Source: Dipteris shenzhenensis (lineage: Eukaryota; Polypodiophyta; Polypodiopsida; Gleicheniales). From it: a DNA stretch of 64,000 nucleotides. Below, in pieces: positions 42,752-52,865 of the stretch. The first letter of the stretch is position 1. Every line of letters starts with the position of its first letter. The stretch lies in the NCBI GenBank assembly GCA_047967505.1, contig CM106541.1. The stretch is one strand, 5' to 3'. Made by a program: the position numbers and the translations under genes. The notes below the pieces were generated by a model. It ran no database searches and was not told where the DNA came from. It worked only from the letters and a program-made list of their open reading frames with translations.

Positions 42752-42980
42752 GTTGGAATCGGAGTCCTAGTGTGTGTGGTCCTAGAGTCCTAGGAGTGTC
42801 CTATAGTTGTGTGAGTGTGAAGAGTCTTGAGGCAACCTCATCTATGAGGTGTCTGTGTGGGAAGATAAGGCTTGCTCAGCCTATAAAAGAGGCTATGTAC
42901 TTGCTGTGATAACACAAAAAATCTATCAACATGAGTTCGTGCCTCAGATCTTGTCTGTCACCCTCTCCGCATTTTTAACA
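42752..42980 (+). repeat. LTR3 of the array
   Basis: TGTTGGAATCGG to TTTTTAACA, 229 bp. The U3 part differs more from LTR1 and LTR2 (deletions), while the R/U5 part matches LTR2 closely. The G-rich tract GAAGGGGGGTT precedes it. Confidence 0.87.
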
Positions 42981-42990
42981 CTTGGTATCA
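42981..42990 (+). other. Primer-site-derived 10-nt extension of LTR3
   Basis: CTTGGTATCA follows LTR3, where LTR2 is followed by GTTGGTATCAGAGC. It stops after CA and is followed directly by AGTTG, the second copy of the target site. So 8-10 nt of primer-binding-site sequence lie inside the inserted DNA. Confidence 0.75.
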
Positions 42991-44085
42991 AGTTGCTCAT
43001 CCAGACTGCTCTCATATCGGCTAGCTCCTCTACCTCCACTCCACTGTGTTCGGGGGCTGACTCAAATGTATAGAAGTCTGTGATGTGCCGCTGTGTCCGA
43101 TCATCCTCTATGTCTTGTAGTGGTCTGACCACCCCTTGCTGCTCTCTGATCTGTCATAGAAGCACCTCTGTATCGCCACATCTCCATCAGATAGAGTTCG
43201 ATATAGACCTGGTCATGGAAATGGATCAGTCGTGACAGAGGACCGAAGCCATTCCCCTCTAGGTAGAGGCAGTGGTAGGCTGTAGTGTCCTCGAATCTCG
43301 TAGTAGGCTGGGCAAACACAAAGAAAATGCTCCTCTGTCTCAACCGCCCCCAGCATACATAGCGTGCAGATCCGTTGCTCTCTAGGTATACCCGTTGCTC
43401 TCCTTGCCTCAATCCTCAGTTGATGGGATAAAACCCGCATCTGACCAATGGCAATCCTTAGTGCATGAGATACTCCTCTATCCTCGAGATACTTGGGTCT
43501 AATAATGAATCCCTTCTCTGATACTCTCAGGAAGTGATCGCGATAGAACTGGGTCTTGGTGGGGAGTTCCTGGTTCTCTCTCCAAGTTCGTGATGTGTGA
43601 AGCTCGAGGATGTCTAACCATATAATACGGTTGATCTCATCTCGCAGGATCGACTGAGGAGGTGCATCCATGCTATACTGAAAGGGGGGAAGCCTATCCA
43701 TCTGGATACCGTGCCTAGCAAGCCATGTAGGTATGCGTGCATACCATGTGTCTGCCCCGCTCTCTGCGAGTCGTCTGGATGACTCTAGGGCCAACCTCGG
43801 AAGTCTCCAATGGGGTAAGTCCCACACCGTGTGGATGAAAGTCACTGTCTGAAAGATGGCATCAACCTGGAGAGGTGTCATGGCGAACTCTGCTTGTACT
43901 ATCTCTTGTGGAACTAAGGGCTTACATCGGATCATCTTGGATCCCATCGTCACCTGTACTCGCTCGAAGCTCCTCCAATCTGTCCTCGGAAGATCGGACC
44001 CCCAGAAAGGTGCTGCATACATGACAGTCGGCCACACTAGTGTGTCGAAAAGCCAACCCTTCGTCGGTGGATCCTGGAAGTGCAC
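42991..44085 (-). pseudogene. LINE ORF2 C-terminal half
   Basis: Frame 44085-43213 (290 codons) continues the RT thumb and beyond: KGWLFDTLVWPTVMYAAPFW, VTMGSKMIRCKPLVPQEIVQ, MDRLPPFQYSMDAPPQ, and the Cys/His motif CTLCMLGAVETEEHFLCVCP then AYYEIRGHY. After a frameshift at ~43260 the C-terminus continues in frame 43412-43101 (SRLIHFHDQVYIELYLMEMW) to about 42995. A stop (TAG, 44086) separates it from RT. Function in target-primed reverse transcription is inferred from family membership. Confidence 0.88.
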
Positions 44086-44661
44086 CTAGAAACACTGCCG
44101 CTCTAGTCTAGCCAAAGCACTACGTCCTCGTGTGAGCCATGCTTGGGCTGCATGCTTCATCGTGAAGATAGGTCCTGTGAAGACTACTCCCAAATGTGTG
44201 TATGACTGCACTATCTCCACTGGTTCACCACGAGAGGTGAAAGTGAGTCGGTGAGTCACTGCTCGTGAGGTGTTGAAGATCATAACCTTAGTTTTCCCAA
44301 GGTTGACCGTCAGATCTCTCTCTCTGCAAAACACCTCTAATGCCTCCAGATCTCTCTCCAGCCCCTCCGCTGAAGAGGATATAAGGACTATATCATCAGC
44401 ATATAACAATATCTGTATGAGGAGATCCCCCATCAATGAGCCCTCGCCACCTAGGCGATCTATGAAAGATGTGATCTCATCAATGTAGAGTCCAAAGAGA
44501 GTCGGTGAGAGAGGGCAGCCCTGCTTCACCCCAATGGTGCTTTCGACCCAATCCGATAGACTGCCTAGGGCACGGACCCTACCTTTGATTGACTCATATA
44601 AGCTCATCACACCCCAAATCAGCATCTCTGGTATCTGCATCTCATGTAGTCTCCTGATCAT
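44086..44661 (-). pseudogene. LINE ORF2 reverse transcriptase palm
   Basis: 191 codons with intact RT motifs: STIGVKQGCPLSPTLFGLYI (41-60), LLYADDIVLIS (catalytic Asp pair at 89-90), NLGKTKVMIF (120-129), SYTHLGVVFTGPIFTMK. The frame is open but is cut off from the fingers by a stop near 44694 and from the C-terminus by TAG at 44086. FCRERDLTVNL is encoded by a GA-rich stretch (CT-rich on the plus strand, 44318-44332). Confidence 0.92.
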
Positions 44662-44810
44662 GTAGGATCGTGGAACAGTGTCGAAGGCCTTTCAAAAGTC
44701 TACGAAGCATGTGTAGACACTCTGATGTCTGGACCTCGCCTCCTCAATGATAGCCCTTAGAGTGAAAATATGGTCTAGAGTAGAGTGCTGCCTCTTGAAT
44801 CCTGCCTGCC

Positions 44811-45125
44811 CTAGTGCTCGCTGCCCTTTTGCCTCTGTATGATTGTTGATCTCTCTCTCTCTAGTACCGATCCATAGATCTTGGCCAGTGTGTGGTCAAT
44901 CACGAGGGTGCGATAGTTCTCGGTGTCCATGAGGTCTCCTGCTTTGTGTATCGGTACGATAGTAGTGGTGCTCCATGCTGGTGGGAAGGCGTGACAAACT
45001 GCAAGGTTAAACATATGTGCAAGAATTGGTGCTAGGACCTCTTGCCCATGTGCGAAGTGCTCTCTATCTGAAGGCCTTCATGATCCTGTGCTTTCCGGTT
45101 GTGGAGCCGGCGAAGTGCAGCCCGA
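44811..45125 (-). pseudogene. LINE ORF2 reverse transcriptase fingers
   Basis: ALRRLHNRKAQDHEGLQ, then MFNLAVCHAFPPAWSTTTIV and PIHKAGDLMDTENYRTLVID are the RT fingers. The frames shift at ~45055 and after 44811. Confidence 0.85.
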
Positions 45126-45144
45126 CATCGAGGCAGCTCTCTAG

Positions 45145-45399
45145 GCCAGGAAGGATGCAAAGAGCAGCCACCATGGTGGAGCAAGTTGCGGCAGCCACAG
45201 TGAGGGTTGTTTTTTCAAGACACTGTTGGAAGTCCAAAGAGTAAGCTACAAGACCCTGCAACAAGATTATGATAGGGCTGTACACGAGCTTTCCGTGGCT
45301 TTCGACAGTTTTGAAAAGCAGTCCATCGTCCTGAGAGATTTCCAAACTAGAGTGGAAGTCTTGGAAACGGCCTATGTTGATGTTTTTGAGCAATTTAAG
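45145..45399 (+). other. 85-codon coiled-coil-like frame inside the LINE
   Basis: On the plus strand, opposite to the LINE, an open frame without ATG encodes LLEVQRVSYKTLQQDYDRAV, then HELSVAFDSFEKQSIVLRDF and QTRVEVLETAYVDVFEQFK. The heptad-like hydrophobic spacing suggests a coiled coil. The interval ~45130-45440 shows no LINE similarity on the minus strand, so it seems to be inserted DNA. I do not recognise the source; a gypsy-type gag or a host gene fragment are possibilities. Confidence 0.45.
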
Positions 45400-45524
45400 T
45401 GACTTCAAAAGATGGTGAGGGATTTAGATGGATGAAGTTGTTGCACAGAGTGAGTAAACAGTGGAGGAGATGAAGGAGAACATCCGCAGCTAGGCCTGGG
45501 CATAGAGGACATGTCTGGCGGTGT

Positions 45525-46906
45525 CTACCTCGGGACATCATATAAGGAGCACGCATAAGTGTGCCACACGCCCAGATCAGTGATGAGGATGGGTGGCTTC
45601 CCCTCCGAGAGGAATCCCCACCCAGTGGTTGGGTCGCATTTGCGCAATGATTTGATGATCTCATCCATCCTATGTGTGAGGAAGGCTTGCCTCTTGTGGC
45701 GCGTCAACCGTTGAAAGATCCCGTGTGCCTCTTGTGACGTCAATTGACTCAGGGCTCGCTCCCGTGTGAGGTGGGCTCGCATCTCTCTGCACTCATCATC
45801 AAACTAGGGGTTTTGAGGCATCTTCCCATCTCGTACCCGTGAAGATCAGGTCGTAGGAAAGGAGCTGAGGTGTGGGCGAGGTCTAGATCAGCCTCCAATA
45901 AGGCCGGAAGCTTTCTGGCTAAGTGACACACATACAGTGGATGCAGGGCACGGTCAAAGTGGATTTGGGTATGGGTAGTGGTAGGGACTCTCCCTGTGCT
46001 TGGTGTAGTAGCAAGAACATCGAAGGCTATATATGAGTGGTCGTCTGCAAGTTGGGGGGGGTATGGTGAGGTCATGTATCCATGAGACAAAAGCCAGTGG
46101 GCCCAGTAAGTAGTCCACTATGCTAGTCCCGCCTCCATGTGGGAAGCATGTGAATCCCTCAGATGATGGCCAACTCTGAAGGCCATTCTAGGTGAGGTCG
46201 TGGACAGCTCCCAACTTAAGCAGGTGTCGCCCGTATGCTGTCACATGTGAAGTATCTGTAGAGAGTCTCTGAATCCCAAGTTCTACTGCATCTAACTCTG
46301 GCATCATGTGGGGATCTCTCTCATATGTGAAGTCAAGTAAGCCCACTTGCTTGTCACTTGTCCTTGCATTGAAATCCCCTAGAAGGAGGGTGTCTCCCTG
46401 TTTGGAGAAGTTTATGATATCCTCATGTATCGTCTCATAAGGGCCGTGCCCCTCTGTAGTGACATCATGGGCATATGATGATGTGTCATGTGTGGGGGGA
46501 AATAGCATACCGCAATGAAGATAGGTCGGGCATCTAGTGGCTGCACTCGTATCCACATGTGACGTGCATGTTCCTCTCTCAGTACCACATAATGAGTGGT
46601 CTCAAGTGTGTTTTGAAAAGGACAGCTCCAGAGCCTCGTACCCCACAATCTCTCCTCATTTCTTTCCTATGAGTAGAGTCCTAGTGTACCCTGTCACTGT
46701 GGGCAGCCCTCTCTCTGGGCTCTCATGTGTCTCAGTGTAGAAGATGACGTCTCTGCTTGTGTATGTCTCCGAGAAGCCACCTGGGTCGGACCAAAGTGTG
46801 CCATTACAGTTCCATACAGCCATACTCGGCTTGTTTTGTGCACTCTTCTCCCGGCTCTGGCACCATTATAGTTCACCCTCTTCCTTCTCCCCTTCTCCCT
46901 TGTCAC
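45525..46906 (-). pseudogene. LINE ORF2 endonuclease domain and linker
   Basis: The domain starts near 46830 (MAVWNCNGTLWSDPGGFSET, partly in the 46906 region) and continues EEHARHMWIRVQPLDARPIF, GDTLLLGDFNART (catalytic DFN motif, ~46360), HDLT. After a frameshift come the 46090-45749 and 45782-45525 frames (HFDRALHPLYVCHLARKLPA, GIFQRLTRHKRQAFLTHRMD). This is the apurinic-type endonuclease that nicks the target. Several frameshifts and the run of 8 G at 46054-46061 interrupt it. Confidence 0.87.
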
Positions 46907-47175
46907 CTCTGTCGACTCTTTCTCGAATAATCACTCACTTTGCCATCTTTGTAGGCAGCCCATTTCCCTGCCTCTCTTGCTGCCATAACCCGTATCATCC
47001 CTTCTTTCCTGCTGCAACAGCGTGAGATCGTCATCCAAAAATACATCCAAAAATACTATGGTCCCTTTCAGGGTTGCCCTCATGCTCATGAGAGTGGACC
47101 TGTCCATAGCTGTTCGTAGTTTCATTACAAGTGGTCTTGTTGGAGCTTCAGCTTTACCATGGGTGTCGACGGCAC

Positions 47176-47456
47176 TAAAGTGTCAAAAAGCCAGCCTTTC
47201 GTCATTGGATTTTGAAAGTGCGCCTGGAAGCACTTTCTCTCTAGTCAGGCCAAAGCACACTTCCCATGTGTGAGTCGTGCCTGGGCTGCTTGAGTCAGTG
47301 TGAAGATGGGTTTTGTGAAGACAGCTCGCAGGTATGTGTAGGATTGCACTATCTGCACTGGCTCACCTCGGTAGATGAAGCTGTGTTAGTGAAGCACTGC
47401 GTGCAAGGTGTTTAAGATCATAACCTTGGTTTTCGCAATGTTGACTGTTAGGTCTC
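47176..47456 (-). mobile_element. LINE RT fragment
   Basis: The minus strand matches the RT end of the copy at 44.1-44.3 kb: CTTGGTTTTCGCAATGTTGACTG here corresponds to the NLGKTKV coding stretch, and AGCCAGCCTTTCGTCATTGG to KGWLF. It ends at the CT run 47456-47471, where an opposite-facing LINE starts. Confidence 0.75.
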
Positions 47457-48388
47457 TCTCTCTCTCTCTCTGAGACATACATAGGCAGAGACATCATCTT
47501 CTACATTGAGACACATGAGAGCCCAGAGAGAGGGCTGCCCATAGTGATAGGGTACATTTGGGAGTTTGTTCATAGGAGAGAAATGAGGAGAGAGAGTGGA
47601 GTATAAGGCTCTGGAGGTGTAGCTGTCCTTTTCAAAACACACTTGAGACCACTCATATCTGTGGTACGGAGAGAGGAACATGCACGTCACATGTGGATAC
47701 GAGTGCAGCTACTAGATGCCCGACCGATCTTCATTGCAGTATGCTATTTCCCTCCACATACGTCATCATATGCCCATGATGTCACTACAGAGGGGCACAG
47801 TCCTCATGAGACGATACATGATGATATCATAGACTTCTCCAGACAGGGAGACACCCTCCTTCTGGGGGATTTCAATGCAAGGACGAGGGATAGGCAGGTG
47901 GGCTTACTTGACTTCACATATGAGAGAGACCCCCGCATGATGCTAGAGTTAGATGCAACAGAACTTGGGATTCGGAGACTTTATGCAGATACTTCACATG
48001 TGACAGCGTACGGGCGACACCTACTTGAATTGGGAGCTGTCCACGACCTCATCATCTACAATGGCCTTCAGAGCTGGCCATCATTTGAGGGATTCACATG
48101 CTTCCCACATGGAGGCGGGACTAGCACAGTGGACTACTTACTGGGCCCATTGGCTTTTGTCTCATGGATGCATGACCTCACCATACCCCCCCCCCCCCCC
48201 CCCCAACACTTGCAAACGACCACTCATATCTGGCCTTTGATGTTCTTGCTACTACACTAAGCACAGGGAGAGCCCCTACCGCTACCCGTACCCAGATCCA
48301 CTTTGACCGTGCGCTGCATCCATTGTGTGTGTGTCACTTAGCCAGAGAGCTTCCAGCCTTATTGGAGGCTGATTTAGACCTCGCGCCA
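47457..48388 (+). mobile_element. LINE endonuclease fragment
   Basis: The plus strand encodes SETYIGRDIIFYIETHESPE and, in the 205-codon frame 47643-48260, EEHARHMWIRVQLLDARPIF, GDTLLLGDFNARTRDRQVGL, TAYGRHLLELGAVHDLIIYN, GGGTSTVDYLLGPLAF. A run of 19 C (48186-48204) encodes a Pro stretch and shifts the frame. Cut at 48388 by the copia 5' fragment. Confidence 0.87.
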
Positions 48389-49645
48389 TTTTTGCCATAT
48401 AAAGTAAAAAACACAGCAAACTGAACAAGTAAAATCCCTTCCTGTGATGCAAAGTGCACAACCAAAGTCTGCCAAAGCAAATCTGCCCACAGTGACAAAT
48501 GTTGTCACAGCCTATCAAAGGCTTGAAATGCACCACAGTGCTCTACAAATGCCCAAAAAAATCTGCAAAAAATGATTAAAGTCTGCAAATTGACTCACAC
48601 TGAGTCCAGAACTGCTTGCAAACCTCCCAAATGGTCTTTCAACTACCAAATTGCATGTGAATGCCAAAAGCCCCAAATTCTTCAGGGAAATTGCATCCAA
48701 AAGAGGACAAATTACCTAAAACCCCCAAAAATGCCTGAAATTGCAGTTCACAACCAAAAGCCCCAATTTTTGGGATGAAATTGCAAGCGAAAGAGGGCAA
48801 ATTGACTGAAAGTCCCAAAATTTCAATTTGTCTGTCAGGCCCAAATGTGCTCAACACCTGCTACATGAAAATGCCTTCTTCAACCCATAGCCAAACAATG
48901 GCTAGGTGCAACAAATCTGTAGACCAAATGTGATCTGCAGGTCGTACGGATGGGAGCTGCAGATACTTGTACGGACTGAACTGTCAGTCCGTGCAGACTG
49001 AGAGATTGTATGGTGCCTGCACAATAGTATGGAATCCGTTCCAGTGTACGGAGACTGGTATGGACAGAATGTGGCGCTGCTGTACGAAAATCCATACACA
49101 GTACAGGTGGCGGCGCTTGGCTGTGCGTGCAGGTACGGACGGTGTTGTAGGGCCGGAACCCTATAGGAGTAGGGCGAGCAGTACGGAAGCTGTGCTGTAT
49201 GACGGAACTGCAGCAGTACGGCGGGATCGTACGGCTTGTACGGACACTAAGCTCTGACGGGAGCTGTACGGACAAAATGCATTGCACGTGCGGGCTGGTG
49301 AGCAGGAAGCTGGGAGCAGAGAGCTAGGTGAGGTGCCGGAGCTTGGGCAGGAGGAGCTGGTCCAAGAGCTTATCTTGCTTTGATACCAAATGTGAACAAA
49401 ATGAGAGCAAGAGTGAGCAAGAGAGTGAGTTGAACGTAAGTCTTCTGAATAGTGGACTGAAATGAAGTAAGTACAAAAGAGAAGTGAGGGGTTTTGTCTA
49501 AGTGACAAAACCCTATCTTATCCACTAACCGTAGTTAGGGATTAGATTGTTGTTGGGGGGAAAAACCTCAAAGAGGAAAAAGTGCCCCTAACCCACTTAT
49601 TACATTACATTGGCCAGTGCCTAGAATATGATAATAATTCTAACA
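48389..49645 (-). mobile_element. Orphan copia 4-family 5' end
   Basis: LTR 49391-49645 (TGTGAACAAA to TTCTAACA), primer site TGGTATCAAAGC at 49377-49388, and a ~970-bp leader matching 36.0-36.88 kb. It ends just after the gag start (minus strand ATGGCAAAAATGGC at ~48389-48402). No other copia coding sequence is present. Confidence 0.87.
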
Positions 49646-50095
49646 CAAGTAAGCCCGGAATCTCTCTTGCTAAGTGACTCACATATACTAGGTTGAGGGC
49701 ATGGTCAAAGTGGGTTTGGACATGAGCGGGCATGGAAAGAGCTCCCCCTATGGCTGGCATAATAGCAGAGATATGGAAGATCATGTATGAGTGGCTAGCT
49801 CCGAGTTTTTTTTTTGGGGGGGGGGGGGGTACAGTGAAGGACTTATATCCATGAGGCAAAGGATAAAGGGCTCAGTAGGTAGTCCACTGTACTGTCCCAC
49901 CGCGATGTGGGAAGCAAGTGAGTCCCCCAGATGATGACCATCTTTGGAGACCATTATAGATGATCAGGTCATGGACTTCCCCCGACTCAAGTAGAAGTCG
50001 CCCGTATCTTGTCACATGTGGGAAATCTGCGTAGTGTCTCAATATGTCGGCTCTGTTGCATCTAGCTACGTGATATTGAGACACTCCGCAAGAGT
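49646..50095 (-). mobile_element. LINE endonuclease fragment
   Basis: The minus strand encodes RYGRLLLESGEVHDLIIYNG and HFDHALNLVYVSHLAREIPG, matching the copies at 46 and 48 kb. T10 followed by G14 (49806-49829) replaces the short C/G run of other copies. Confidence 0.83.
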
Positions 50096-51840
50096 GAGAG
50101 AGAGAAAGATGTATTAACGTCTACGAGAGGCCTCGCGGGCTATGAGACAAAAGTAAATCATACAAGCTGCTATGGATTGAAGCAAAGGGCTCACTAAGGC
50201 CCTTGCTGAAAACTGAAGTGCTAAACTAGTAGCGAAATAGCAAAGTAACGAAAAAGAAAAATAGTATGAGGTGCTCAGAGCTAATGCTTCTTTGTCTTGA
50301 CTTCCCCCATCGGGCATAGTCTACAGATCCTTTGCTCTCTGGGTATGCTTGCAACTCTCCTTGCCTCAATCCTCAGCTGATGTGATGAGACTTGCAATTG
50401 TCCAATGGTGATCCTGAGGCATGTGAGACTCTCCTATCCTCGAGATATTGAAGTCCGAGGACGAGACCATACTCCGAGGCCCTTAGGAAGTGGTCATGGT
50501 AGAACTAGATCTTGGTGGGGAACTTCTAGTCTCCCCCCAAGCCCGAGACAGCATGGTGCAAATCCTCTGCTCTTTGGGTATGCGCTTAACTCTCCTTGCC
50601 TCAATCCTCAGCTGATATAACAAGATTCGCAACTGATCCTCAATGCATGTGAGACTCTCCTATCCTCAAGGTATTGAGGTCTGATGACGAGACCATGCTC
50701 CGAGACCTTCAGGAAGTGGTCATGGTAGACCTGGATCTTAGTGGGGAACTCCTCTCCCCCCCAACCCTTGATGTATGGAGCTAGAGGAGGTCCAATCGAA
50801 TGATACGGTTGATCTCATCTCGTGGGATCATCTCGGGTGATGCATCCATGCTGTATTGAAGGGGGGAAGTCTGTCCATCTGAATGCCGTGGCTACCAAAC
50901 CATGTGGATACCTGTGCGTACCATGCCGTATCAACACCGCTTTCCACCAGTTGCGTGGAAGATCCGAAGACTCCAATGCTAGACTCGGTAATCTCCACTG
51001 GGGTAAGGTCCAAACTTTGTAGAGGAATGTCACTCTCTGAAAGATGGCATCAACTTGGAGAGGGCTCATGACGAACTCTGCGTGTATAATCTGATGGGGG
51101 ACCGAGGGCTTACTCCGAATCATCTTGGATCCCATAGTCACGTGTAGCCTCTCAAATCTCTTTCACTCTGTCGCTGAAATGTCACTCCCCCAGAAAGGTG
51201 TTGCATACATGGCAATTGTTCTCACCAGGGTGTCAAAAAGGCAACCCTTCGTCGGAGGGTCCTAGAAGTGTGCCTAGAAGCACCGCTTCTCTAGTCGGCG
51301 GGTCAGAGCACCTTGCCCTCGTGTGATTCGTGCTGTAGCTGCATGGGTCATCTGACAATTGGTGAGTGAACACTGCACTATCTCCACTGGCCCCCCTCGG
51401 TACGTGAAACTATGGTGATAGGACCTCGCAAGGTGTTGAAGATCATAACCTTGGTCCCTCCAAGGTTAATTGTTAAGTCTCTCTCTGTGCAGAATATCTT
51501 CAGAGCCTCTAGATGTTTCTGCAATCTCTTTGCTGATGATGATATGAGGACTATGTCATCTCGACGAGAGTTGTTGAGAGGGGGCAGCCTTGCTTCACTC
51601 TGATAGTGCTCTCAACCCAATCCGATAGATCTCTTGGGACACTCTCTCCCCCTCAGACGGACTCATATAGGCTCATCACCCCCCAAATTATAATCTCTGG
51701 GAGTTGCAACTCCTGCGCTTGATCAAGCGAGAACGTGGGACAATATCAATTGCCTTACAAAAGTGTACAAAGCAAGTGTAGACTTTTTGGTGCCTCGACG
51801 TCGCGTCCTCAATGATAGCCCTTAAGGTGAACATGTGGTC
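50096..51840 (-). mobile_element. LINE fragment, RT to 3' end
   Basis: The 3' end at 50096-50140 (GAAAGATGTATTAACGTCTA on the plus strand) is followed by the C-terminus, a tandem duplication of the Cys/His region, TMGSKMIRSKPSVPHQIIHA (51141-51100) and the RT end. The catalytic region near 51535 reads GATGATGAT in the antisense but lies in broken frames. Many stops. Confidence 0.82.
50321..50760. repeat. Tandem duplication in LINE, period ~230
   Basis: ATCCTTTGCTCTCTGGGTAT at ~50327 recurs as ATCCTCTGCTCTTTGGGTAT at ~50557. Each unit includes CTCCTTGCCTCAATCCTCAG and GGAAGTGGTCATGGTAGA. It covers the LINE Cys/His coding region. Confidence 0.87.
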
Positions 51841-51844
51841 CACA

Positions 51845-51879
<35 letters not shown>

Positions 51880-51972
51880 AACGTGGGACAGTATCAATTG
51901 GCTTACGAAAGTGTACAAAGCAAGTGTAGACTTCGCGTCCTCAATGATAGCCCTCAAGGTGAAGATGTGGTC

Positions 51973-52019
<47 letters not shown>
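51731..52019. repeat. Duplicated LINE segment with two microsatellites
   Basis: A ~100-bp RT segment (GAACGTGGGACA...GTGGTCCACA) occurs at 51731-51840 followed by (CA)n (51841-51876), then again at 51879-51975 followed by (GA)n (51975-52019). Both microsatellites start from the same GGTCCACA sequence. Confidence 0.9.
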
Positions 52020-52020
<1 letters not shown>

Positions 52021-52806
52021 CTGAAGGAAAGGGCATGTTAGGACCCTTGCTGAGTACTAATCTATGCTAACAAAGTCATAATCATGAATATAAATAGTCA
52101 ACTGCAACTGCATAGTGGGCCAGATCAATCTATCTAGTATCAGGAACAAACTGAAAAACAAGTCAGTATCGGCACTGGGACTAAGAACATAATCAGAAAC
52201 TGAAGCCTGGTACAGTGATGGCTCTCTGGTGGACTGCGAAGATGTCTTGTATCTGTGTCTGTTGTGCTGTCTTGCGCTACGGAGGGGGACACTGTCTCCT
52301 CGCTCTGTGGACTCTCTATGCTATGTCTAGAGTGACCACTTGTCTTTGTCGGTCCCCCCTGATGAAAGGTGTGATAGGTCGGACCTCAATAGAGTGTACT
52401 TTAGGGACTCTGTGTCACGCATGTGGTCTCTTCGCTCCTCTCTGGGTGGTACTGTGCCGGCTGCTCATCCAGACTACTCTCATGTTGGCTACCTCCTCTT
52501 CCTCCACTCCACTCCACTGTGTCCTGGGGTTGACTCAAATGTATAGAAGTCTGTGACGCGTCGCTGTGCCCAGTCATCCTCTATATCCTATGGTGGTCCG
52601 GCCATCCCCTGTTGCTCTTTGATCTATCGCAGAAGTGTCTCCCTGTACCGACGCATCTCCATCAGATAAAGCCCGATATAGACCTGGTCATGGAAATGGA
52701 TCAGTTGTGACAAAGGGCCGAAACCACTCTCCTCCCAGTAGAGACAGTGGTAGCGCCCCCGGATCTGGTAGTAGGCTGGGCAAACACAAAGAAAATGCTA
52801 GCGTAT

Positions 52807-52808
<2 letters not shown>
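52020..52808 (-). mobile_element. LINE 3' region fragment
   Basis: Matches the 3' region at 37.7-38.2 and 43.0-43.3 kb, including the uninterrupted target of the LTR array (GTGCCGGCTGCTCATCCAG at ~52455). Near 52780 the antisense of AQPTTR... and AYYEIRG-like Cys/His sequence. Ends at a CT run. Confidence 0.82.
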
Positions 52809-52844
<36 letters not shown>

Positions 52845-52865
52845 GTCTGTCTGTCTCTCTCTCTC
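52809..52865. repeat. (CT)n / (CTGT)n microsatellite at a LINE inversion
   Basis: About 57 bp of CT with CTGT interruptions, exactly between a minus-facing LINE piece (to 52808) and a plus-facing one (from 52866). Confidence 0.92.

Larger units (their letters stand above)
38228..42990 (+). mobile_element. Tandem LTR array: three LTRs, two internal regions
   Basis: LTR1 (38228-38512), internal A (38525-40155), LTR2 (40156-40437), internal B (40452-42751, gag only), LTR3 (42752-42980) and a 10-nt extension copied from primer-site sequence. Each LTR is followed by an initiator-Met primer site or part of one, and LTR2 and LTR3 are preceded by G-rich purine tracts. The array is flanked by GGTTG (38223-38227) and AGTTG (42991-42995), so it behaves as one insertion in the minus LINE. 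Neither internal region encodes pol, so it is non-autonomous. Confidence 0.85.
37622..47160 (-). mobile_element. Near-complete LINE family 1, split by LTR array
   Basis: The minus-strand LINE runs from ORF1 end/ORF2 start (~47.1-46.75 kb) through endonuclease, RT, Cys/His region and C-terminus to its 3' end at 37622. The 3' end has a GAAAGAAAG run (plus strand) and ATTTATTAACGTCCACGGAA. The LTR array 38228-42990 interrupts it in the 3' region: GTGCTGGTTG at the left and GTTGCTCATCCAG at the right join into the sequence seen intact at 52455. This is the most complete LINE in the window (~4.7 kb without the insert). Confidence 0.87.

Noticed and set aside
51841-51876. CA/GA/CT runs as regulatory elements
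   Set aside because: They are located at LINE breakpoints and tails and need no regulatory explanation.
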